From the NCBI GenBank assembly GCA_020853835.1, contig JADYYC010000025.1:1-12771 (forward strand): a stretch of DNA of 12,771 nt, given 5' to 3'. Origin of the DNA: Anaerolineales bacterium. GTDB lineage: Bacteria > Chloroflexota > Anaerolineae > Anaerolineales > UBA4823. The notes under the pieces are model-generated. The model was not told where the DNA came from. It saw only the letters and a program-made list of their open reading frames with translations, and made no database searches. Positions 7,669 through 12,267 of this stretch are shown piece after piece. Position numbers and translations under genes: made by a program. Each line of letters starts with the position of its first letter. Positions within the stretch are counted from its first letter, which is position 1.

Positions 7669-8502
7669 ATGCCTAAACGACCCTTTCGAAACAAGTTGAA
7701 CGAACTCGACTCCAAGACCTGGCTGAAATTCCAGAAATCCTGGTTTATTCACAACCCCCCGCCGCGCCAGAAGAACGTCCTGCGCCACCCCGCCAAGTTT
7801 CCTGAGACGCTGGCGCAAGAGTTCATCGAGTTTTTCACCCAGCGCGGACAGCTCGTGCTGGATCCGATGGCAGGCACAGGCAGCGCGTTGATCGCCGCGC
7901 TGCGCGCGGGGCGCAATTCCTTTGGGGTGGAATTAAACGCTCACTATGCCACGATCGCGCAAAGTGTCATCGAACAGGAATTCGCCCTGCTTGGCGGCGC
8001 CGTTCAAGGTCTAAGCTGCCGCCTGGTCCGGGGCAACGCGATGGACATGGGGCGAATCGCCGCAGAGAACGAGCTCGCACCCGTCAACTATGTGATCACT
8101 TCTCCGCCTTACTGGAACATGCTGCACGCCAGGGGAGCTGAGACCCAGCGCAAAAGACGCCAGACGCCCGAGCTTGACGTTTACTATTCCGACGACCCAA
8201 ACGATCTGGGCAATATCGAGGATTATGCAACCTTTTTGACCGCGCTCGCCGGTATATATACCGGTCTGAAACCCTTGCTAAGCTCAGGAGCTTACCTCAC
8301 CATTATCGTGAAAAACATCAAGAAAGGCGGCAGGGTCTACCCGCTGGCCTGGGATCTGGCGCGGTTGCTGAGCGATGTCTACCGTCTGAAAGATGAGCGC
8401 ATCTGGTGTCAGGACGACATCCGCCTCGTCCCTTACGGGTTTGGCAATGCCTGGGTGAGCAATACATTTCATCATTACTGCTTGCAATTTCGTAACGAAT
8501 AA
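7669..8502 (+). CDS. Solitary DNA methyltransferase, TSPPYW type (probable N4-cytosine or N6-adenine)
   Basis: The 277-residue protein has the AdoMet-binding motif I D-P-M-A-G-T-G (65-71), an acidic motif II in G-V-E-L-N (Glu88), a G-N-A-M-D block (122-126) and the catalytic motif IV T-S-P-P-Y-W (144-149). S-P-P-Y is most usual in N4-cytosine enzymes. The H-P-A-K-F-P-E-T-L segment (40-48) just before motif I corresponds to motif X. The order X-I-IV differs from the usual beta class, where motif IV comes first, and the C-terminus H-H-Y-C-L-Q-F-R-N resembles the final strand of these enzymes. There is no separate target-recognition domain beyond the region after motif IV, and no restriction nuclease gene is adjacent, so it looks like an orphan methylase. 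An RNA or tRNA substrate cannot be excluded. The ATG at 7669 has only a weak ribosome site (CAGAG). Confidence 0.85.
   Translation: MPKRPFRNKLNELDSKTWLKFQKSWFIHNPPPRQKNVLRHPAKFPETLAQEFIEFFTQRGQLVLDPMAGTGSALIAALRAGRNSFGVELNAHYATIAQSVIEQEFALLGGAVQGLSCRLVRGNAMDMGRIAAENELAPVNYVITSPPYWNMLHARGAETQRKRRQTPELDVYYSDDPNDLGNIEDYATFLTALAGIYTGLKPLLSSGAYLTIIVKNIKKGGRVYPLAWDLARLLSDVYRLKDERIWCQDDIRLVPYGFGNAWVSNTFHHYCLQFRNE
8249..8264. repeat. Perfect 16-bp palindrome inside the methyltransferase gene
   Basis: CCGGTATATATACCGG reads the same on both strands. It encodes part of A-G-I-Y-T-G-L in the methyltransferase and uses the uncommon Ile codon ATA. Eight consecutive symmetrical base pairs in a coding region is unusual, but chance is possible. 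No second copy was seen in the window. Confidence 0.6.
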
Positions 8503-8510
8503 AGTACAAT
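8482..8510 (+). promoter_or_regulatory. Sigma70-type promoter of the ssb operon
   Basis: TTGCAA (8482-8487) and TACAAT (8505-8510) are separated by exactly 17 bases, matching the consensus at 4/6 and 5/6 positions. The -35 element lies inside the last codons of the methyltransferase gene. Transcription would begin near 8516-8519, just before the folded leader of ssb. It is the best housekeeping promoter in the window. Confidence 0.7.
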
Positions 8511-8522
8511 TGTTCTATAGTT

Positions 8523-8598
8523 CGGCGAGTTCCCCTATAGATCTGTTCCGGGCGGTGTGCGTCCGGGCCTGAAAGCAGACAGCTCGCCGTAGAAGGAG
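8523..8598 (+). promoter_or_regulatory. Structured 5' leader of ssb with ribosome binding site
   Basis: The leader can fold into a closing stem CGGCGAG (8523-8529) with CTCGCCG (8583-8589), enclosing a hairpin whose 7-bp arms are 8548-8554 and 8560-8566 (one G-U pair) around a GTGTG loop. The Shine-Dalgarno AAGGAG (8593-8598) begins four bases after the closing stem and six before the ATG. The nine bases GAGTTCCCC occur twice: at 8527-8535, overlapping the 5' arm, and at 8596-8604, ending at the start codon. Such a fold could tune ssb translation, but no known riboswitch or protein-binding motif is recognised. Confidence 0.5.
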
Positions 8599-8604
8599 TT
8601 CCCC

Positions 8605-9027
8605 ATGTTCCACACGATCATTATCGTAGGAAATCTGGGCCGAGACCCAGAGATGCGTTACATGCCAAACGGCAACCCTGTAACGACCATGAACATCGCG
8701 ACCAGTCACAAATACACGGGGTCGGACGGCCAGCTTGTTGACGAAACGACTTGGTTTCGCGTTTCGGTGTTTGGAAAACAGGCTGAGTCGTGCAACCAGT
8801 ATCTTAAAAAGGGCCGTTCTGTGCTTGTCGAAGGGCGCTTGAAGCCCGATTTAGCGACGGGCGGTCCGAGGGTCTGGACGCGCCAGGATGGCACGCCAGG
8901 GGCCTCCTTTGAAGTCACTGCTTCGACTGTGCGTTTTCTCGGACGCGCGGGCGGGGACGGCTCACCTGTGAGCGGCGGTTTTGCTGAAACCCCCTCCAGT
9001 TCGTCCGAGGACGATATCCCATTCTAA
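8605..9027 (+). CDS. ssb: Single-stranded DNA-binding protein
   Basis: SSB coats single-stranded DNA during replication, recombination and repair and recruits partner proteins through its tail. The 140-residue protein begins with the standard I-I-V-G-N-L-G-R-D-P-E-M-R-Y block, followed by V-T-T-M-N-I-A and T-T-W-F-R-V-S-V-F-G-K-Q-A, and V-L-V-E-G-R-L: a complete OB fold to about residue 116. The linker is short, about 15 residues rich in Gly and Ser. It ends in the acidic D-D-I-P-F tip, the conserved partner-docking motif. An insertion with R-V-W-T-R-Q-D-G-T-P-G-A follows the R-L-K-P strand, where many SSBs have a shorter loop. The ATG is fixed by AAGGAG six bases upstream. It is the first gene of the run leading to recN and has its own promoter and folded leader. 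Confidence 0.95.
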   Translation: MFHTIIIVGNLGRDPEMRYMPNGNPVTTMNIATSHKYTGSDGQLVDETTWFRVSVFGKQAESCNQYLKKGRSVLVEGRLKPDLATGGPRVWTRQDGTPGASFEVTASTVRFLGRAGGDGSPVSGGFAETPSSSSEDDIPF

Positions 9028-9032
9028 GCGGG

Positions 9033-9090
9033 AAGGTTGAACGATGCCAAGGGTGGTCCTGATCCAAACAGACCACCCTTGTTCAACTTT
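9033..9090 (+). repeat. Long interrupted hairpin between ssb and the DUF3467 gene
   Basis: An inner perfect 10-bp stem pairs AAGGGTGGTC (9049-9058) with GACCACCCTT (9071-9080) around a 12-base loop. It is stacked on an outer 10-bp stem of 9033-9042 with 9081-9090, containing one G-U pair. The only interruption is a one-sided bulge GATGCC (9043-9048). It begins six bases after the ssb stop and ends 15 bases before the next Shine-Dalgarno. With only TTT at its end it would be a poor intrinsic terminator; an attenuator, RNA-processing or mRNA-stabilising site is more likely. Confidence 0.75.
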
Positions 9091-9117
9091 GGATCGTATT
9101 ACTGTAAGGAGGCATGC

Positions 9118-9444
9118 ATGTCTGAAAATTCGATGCCCGGCCCGAGACCAAACGCGCCTGGATTGGAGCTGCCCCCAAACCTTCCAATCGAATATGCCAA
9201 CCTGGTGCGGATCGCCCATTCACCGTCAGACCTGGTGTTTGATTTCGCGCACCTCCTGCCAGGCTCTACAACTGCCCAGATCTGCTCGCGCATTATCATG
9301 TCGCCGCTGGGCGCAAAATTGTTCCAACGTGCTTTGACAGAAAACCTGGCGCGCTACGAGGCGGCTTTTGGTGAAATCAACCTTCCGGGGAACCCCAGCC
9401 TGGCAGATAACCTGTTCCACGCCATCAACCCAGAAGATCAATGA
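9118..9444 (+). CDS. DUF3467 family protein
   Basis: This 108-residue protein matches the small DUF3467 family through I-E-Y-A-N-L-V-R-I-A-H-S-P-S-D (24-38), V-F-D-F-A-H-L-L-P-G (40-49), S-R-I-I-M-S-P (58-63) and the helical A-K-L-F-Q-R-A-L-T-E-N-L-A-R-Y-E segment (66-81). Members are small cytosolic proteins of unknown biochemical role. The first 20 residues are Pro-rich and probably disordered. I chose the ATG at 9118 because AAGGAGG (9106-9112) lies five bases before it. A longer frame starting at 9037 would run through the hairpin and lacks a ribosome site. It is followed after 12 bases by the translin-family gene, so the pair is almost certainly co-expressed. The function is unknown; placement among DNA/RNA-handling genes suggests an accessory role. 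Confidence 0.85.
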   Translation: MSENSMPGPRPNAPGLELPPNLPIEYANLVRIAHSPSDLVFDFAHLLPGSTTAQICSRIIMSPLGAKLFQRALTENLARYEAAFGEINLPGNPSLADNLFHAINPEDQ

Positions 9445-9456
9445 CGGAGAGAAAAA

Positions 9457-10095
9457 ATGAATATCTTCGAAGGTGTCGCAGAATCGGTTCGCCAATCCTT
9501 TGAAACCCGCACCGCCGCGCGCGACCTGGCGTTGGCCCAAACCCGCCTGCTCACGCGCCATTGCGCCAACGCGATTCGCGCTATTCATCGGGATGAAAAC
9601 GATGTTGCAATAGAATACCTCGATCACGCAAGCGAGATCGTCGCCATCCTCCAAAACGACCTGGCGGCTTATCCCGACTTTTTGTACGCTGGCTATACTC
9701 AGGATGCATTCAAAGAATATGCTGAAGCGAATCTGGTCTATGCCCTGATCCAGGACAACGACCTGCCCCTCCCCGAACAAATCGGCGTCCAGCCCGCCAG
9801 TTACCTGCAAGGCCTGGCAGAAGCGGCCGGTGAGCTGCGGAGGCGCTGTCTTGACCAGCTCCGGCTGGGGAAATCCGAAGAAGCCGTCCGGCTGCTCACG
9901 TTGATGGATGACATTTACACGGTGCTGATCACCATGGATTACCCCGACGCGGTCACGGGTGGGCTGCGGCGGCTGACCGATGTAGCCCGCAGCATCCTGG
10001 AACGCACCCGCGGCGACCTGACCATCAGCCTGAGGCAGGAGCAGCTTGAAACCAAGCTGCAGCGGTTAGAAGAACGCCTGGCAGAGCAGTCCTAA
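9457..10095 (+). CDS. Translin family protein (TRAX/translin fold)
   Basis: The 212-residue, mostly helical protein fits the translin/TRAX superfamily. Hallmarks are R-L-L-T-R-H-C-A-N-A-I-R-A-I-H-R (30-45), the F-K-E-Y-A-E-A segment (85-91), G-V-Q-P-A-S-Y-L-Q-G-L-A-E-A-A-G-E-L-R-R (110-129) and G-L-R-R-L-T-D-V-A-R (169-178) near the end. Eukaryotic translin and TRAX form octameric RNA/ssDNA-binding shells, and TRAX is the nuclease of C3PO. The E-Y-A-E pair (Glu87, Glu90) aligns by eye with TRAX catalytic Glu126/Glu129; the position of TRAX Asp193 appears to be Glu122. It may therefore be an active RNase or only a nucleic-acid binder. CGGAGA precedes the ATG by about seven bases. Its TAA touches the ATG of the next gene. 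Archaeal homologues are known; bacterial ones are less familiar. Confidence 0.82.
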   Translation: MNIFEGVAESVRQSFETRTAARDLALAQTRLLTRHCANAIRAIHRDENDVAIEYLDHASEIVAILQNDLAAYPDFLYAGYTQDAFKEYAEANLVYALIQDNDLPLPEQIGVQPASYLQGLAEAAGELRRRCLDQLRLGKSEEAVRLLTLMDDIYTVLITMDYPDAVTGGLRRLTDVARSILERTRGDLTISLRQEQLETKLQRLEERLAEQS

Positions 10096-10335
10096 ATGCC
10101 GCGCACCCTCCGCGCCTCGGAAATCGCTGTGTACGTGTACTGCCAGCGCGCCTGGTGGTATCAGAAATCGGGCGTTCCATCCGAAAACACTGCGGAGCTG
10201 GCGCATGGGAGCGCGCTGCACGCGCAGCACAGCCGGGAAACGGCGCGGATCACCTGTCTGCAAGTCGCCGGTTACGGCCTGCTCCTGGCAGCGCTGGTGT
10301 CGGTGGTGGTCTATTTCATGCACGGCATCTTGTAA
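10096..10335 (+). CDS. N-terminal piece of a Cas4/RecB-like nuclease with membrane helix
   Basis: The 79-residue product starts like Cas4/Dna2-type nucleases. S-E-I-A-V-Y-V-Y-C-Q-R has Cys16, the lone N-terminal ligand of the family's iron-sulfur cluster, and E-L-A-H-G-S-A-L-H has His42, the motif histidine of RecB-like nucleases. It then runs into one hydrophobic helix (about 57-76) and stops at TAA (10333-10335). The DNA continues in the same phase, with no frameshift, into the rest of the nuclease, starting 18 bases later. The ATG directly follows the translin stop (TAAATG), suggesting coupled translation. Either the stop is a recent mutation, assembly error or readthrough site, or the product is one chain of a two-chain membrane nuclease. 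The homology of this piece is clear, but its independent function is uncertain. Confidence 0.72.
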   Translation: MPRTLRASEIAVYVYCQRAWWYQKSGVPSENTAELAHGSALHAQHSRETARITCLQVAGYGLLLAALVSVVVYFMHGIL

Positions 10336-10353
10336 ACCTTCCTCTTTGCAACC

Positions 10354-10866
10354 ATGCTTTATCTATCCGGGCTTTTATTCCTCTTGGCGATCATCCTGTT
10401 CTGGACCGCATCTCGCCGCCGGCGCCGCATTGGGCTTCCCTCGGGCAGGATCATCTATTCGGACACGAATGATTGGGGGCCGGTCGAAAAACCCTTTTAC
10501 GATCGCGAGCTGGGGTTGACCGGAAAACCAGACTATCTCGTGGAGACCAAAGGTCATGTCATCCCGGTTGAAGTGAAATCCAGCCGCGTTCATGAGGGGC
10601 CGTATGACGGTCACATCTTCCAGCTTGCGGCTTACTGCCTGCTTGTGCAGAGCCAGATCGGCAAACGCCCACCCTATGGGATTCTGCATTATCCGAACCG
10701 CACCTATGCGATCGATTTCACACCCGAGCTCGAACAATCGACCCTTGAGCTGATCGAGGAGATGCACCAAAACGAGCGGCGCAAAGAATTGTCTTGCTCG
10801 CACGACATCGTGGCGCGCTGTAACCGCTGCGGCTACCGGCGCGCCTGTGACCAGAAACTTCTGTAA
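10354..10866 (+). CDS. Cas4/RecB-like PD-(D/E)XK nuclease, C-terminal catalytic piece with N-terminal membrane helix
   Basis: The 170-residue frame begins with a membrane helix (3-18) followed by five arginines (21-25), so by the positive-inside rule the nuclease part is cytosolic. The PD-(D/E)XK core is visible: G-L-T-G-K-P-D (Asp60), P-V-E-V-K-S (Glu73, Lys75) and the Q-L-A-A-Y motif (Gln90, Tyr94). The C-terminus holds C-N-R-C-G-Y-R-R-A-C (Cys156, 159, 165), the three-cysteine half of the Cas4-type Fe-S cluster. The fourth cysteine and the motif His are on the preceding frame. No Shine-Dalgarno precedes the ATG, so translation would need re-initiation after, or readthrough of, the TAA 18 bases upstream. 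Family knowledge indicates a DNA exonuclease or endonuclease activity. With no cas1, cas2 or CRISPR here, a repair or processing role is more likely. Confidence 0.8.
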   Translation: MLYLSGLLFLLAIILFWTASRRRRRIGLPSGRIIYSDTNDWGPVEKPFYDRELGLTGKPDYLVETKGHVIPVEVKSSRVHEGPYDGHIFQLAAYCLLVQSQIGKRPPYGILHYPNRTYAIDFTPELEQSTLELIEEMHQNERRKELSCSHDIVARCNRCGYRRACDQKLL

Positions 10867-10872
10867 TATAAT
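10867..10872 (+). promoter_or_regulatory. Perfect -10 element placed for leaderless nadK transcription
   Basis: TATAAT at 10867-10872 overlaps the end of the nuclease gene and ends seven bases before the nadK ATG at 10880. Transcription initiating at the usual distance would start at, or within a base of, the ATG. This agrees with the absence of a Shine-Dalgarno sequence. The -35 is poor (CTGTGA at a 16-base spacing), so the promoter call is tentative. Confidence 0.4.
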
Positions 10873-10879
10873 TGACGCA

Positions 10880-11749
10880 ATGTCGGGCCAGAAAAGATTC
10901 GCTAACATCCTGGTTGTCGCTCACCCTGAGCTGGCCGAAGCCATAAAACAGGCGGAGGAGATCACCAGCTATTTGCAAAAACAGGGCATCGCGGCAGCCT
11001 GCGGTTTGTTGACGGATCAGGAAATCAGGGAAGCAATCTGTAAAAAGAACATCGATCTGTTCGTCGCGCTGGGGGGCGATGGCACCATGCTGAGGGCGGG
11101 CAATATTTGCGCTCCGTGCAATATCCCAATCCTGGGAATTAACATGGGCAAGTTCGGTTTTCTAGCCGAGATCCGCAACGAAGAATGGCGAGAAGTATTC
11201 CCCAGGCTGCTCGAAGGCGATTTCTGGATCGAGCACCGCATGATGCTGCGAGCGGAGCATTGGCGTGAAGATCGACTTTTGGGCAACTGGGAAGTGCTAA
11301 ACGAAGTGGTCGTCAGTCGCGGCCATTCCGTGCGCCCGGTGCACCTGCTCACGTATGTTGACGGGCGCTATCTGACGACCTACGTGGCTGACGCGCTGAT
11401 CGCCTCGACCGCGACTGGCTCCACAGCCTACGCCCTGGCAGCCGGCGGCCCAATTTTGCCGCCCGAATTGAGGAATATTCTGCTCGTCGCGGTCGCCCCT
11501 CATCTTTCCATCGACAGAGCCATAGTCCTGGCGGAAGGTTCTGCGGTCACCATCACCGTTCAAACCACCCATCAGGCGGTCATGTCGCCGGATGGCTTGG
11601 GGCCGATCGAGATGATAAGCGGCGACCGGATCCACACTTTTGCCGCTGAACACTCGGTTCAATTCCTGCGCTTTCAAGACCCAGGGTATTTCTATCGCAA
11701 CTTGACCCCTCACATGAGTCAAAATCCTTCCGCGGGGAACAATCGATGA
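10880..11749 (+). CDS. nadK: NAD kinase
   Basis: NAD kinase phosphorylates NAD to NADP using ATP or polyphosphate in the cytosol. The 289-residue protein shows the G-G-D-G-T-M loop (65-70) with catalytic Asp67, the N-M-G-K-F-G-F-L block (88-95), N-E-V-V-V (141-145) and D-A-L-I-A-S-T-A-T-G-S-T-A-Y (171-184). The last motif differs from the usual wording: D-G is D-A and T-P-T-G is T-A-T-G, changes I would expect to be tolerated. The ATG at 10880 was preferred to an in-frame GTG at 10847, because the GTG lies inside the nuclease gene and adds a non-family leader. Its stop overlaps the next start in an ATGA. Linkage of nadK and recN is also seen in other bacteria, including E. coli, which supports a conserved arrangement. 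Confidence 0.94.
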   Translation: MSGQKRFANILVVAHPELAEAIKQAEEITSYLQKQGIAAACGLLTDQEIREAICKKNIDLFVALGGDGTMLRAGNICAPCNIPILGINMGKFGFLAEIRNEEWREVFPRLLEGDFWIEHRMMLRAEHWREDRLLGNWEVLNEVVVSRGHSVRPVHLLTYVDGRYLTTYVADALIASTATGSTAYALAAGGPILPPELRNILLVAVAPHLSIDRAIVLAEGSAVTITVQTTHQAVMSPDGLGPIEMISGDRIHTFAAEHSVQFLRFQDPGYFYRNLTPHMSQNPSAGNNR

Positions 11750-12267
11750 CAGACGGCAATCCGGTGACTTATTGCGCCAACCATCCCAACGTCGAGACCA
11801 GCCTGCGCTGCAACAACTGTGACAAGCCGATCTGCCCAAAGTGCGCGGTCTTAACCCCGACGGGTTATCGCTGTAAAGACTGTGTGCGCAGCCAGCAGAA
11901 AGTCTTCAATACGGCGGCCTGGTACGATTTCCCCCTCGCGTTTCTGGTTGCAGGGGGCCTCTCGTTCGTCGGAAGCCTGGCGGCCTCCTTTGCAGGCTTT
12001 TTTATCATCTTCATCGCCCCGATTGTGGGCGTGATTATCGCTGAAGCGGTTCGCTGGGTCATTCGCCACAGGCGCTCGAACGCGCTCTTTCTCACTGCGG
12101 CGGCCGGCGCAGTGGCCGGCTGCCTGCCCGCGCTCCTTCCGCTGCTCGGCGGATTGCTGCTGGGGGGCAGATTTGGCGGTCTTTGGGGCCTGGTGGTGCA
12201 GGGCTTTTACACATTTATAGTGACCTCGACGGTCTATTATCGCCTGAAAGGGATCAACATTCGCTGA
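11746..12267 (+). CDS. B-box-type zinc-finger membrane protein
   Basis: The 173-residue protein starts with a compact zinc module of eight potential ligands (Cys10, His13, Cys22, Cys25, Cys30, Cys33, Cys43, Cys46) in the spacing C-x2-H...C-x2-C-x4-C-x2-C...C-x2-C. This is like the B-box-type zinc-finger proteins annotated in Chloroflexi and other bacteria. Three or four membrane helices follow (about 63-82, 84-104, 114-138, 146-165), some rich in Gly and Ala. The zinc module is N-terminal without a signal peptide, so it is probably cytosolic. No function is established; it may tether a protein or nucleic-acid partner to the membrane. It overlaps nadK by four bases and recN by one base (TGATG), so the three are probably translated together. 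Confidence 0.8.
   Translation: MTDGNPVTYCANHPNVETSLRCNNCDKPICPKCAVLTPTGYRCKDCVRSQQKVFNTAAWYDFPLAFLVAGGLSFVGSLAASFAGFFIIFIAPIVGVIIAEAVRWVIRHRRSNALFLTAAAGAVAGCLPALLPLLGGLLLGGRFGGLWGLVVQGFYTFIVTSTVYYRLKGINIR

Noticed and set aside
8541..8590. Possible small SRP (4.5S-like) RNA, because of CCGGGCCTGAAAGCAG-like wording
   Set aside because: The conserved GGAA-type tetraloop and the symmetric internal loop of SRP helix 8 are absent, and the stems found instead fit an ssb leader.
9037..9117. N-terminal extension of the DUF3467 protein starting at 9037
   Set aside because: It would translate through the strong hairpin, has no ribosome site, and AAGGAGG sits at the right distance from the ATG at 9118.
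9226..9810. - strand open frame across the DUF3467 and translin-family genes
   Set aside because: It is antisense to two family-supported genes and shows no family motif.
10155..10519. Alternative frames across the junction of the two nuclease pieces, as a sign of a frameshift
   Set aside because: The two pieces are already in the same phase; the other frames give Arg/Ser/Trp-rich sequence without any family motif. The interruption is a stop codon, not a frameshift.
10096..10866. CRISPR-Cas locus suggested by the Cas4-like nuclease
   Set aside because: No cas1, cas2, other cas genes or regularly spaced repeats are visible; the family also includes non-CRISPR nucleases.
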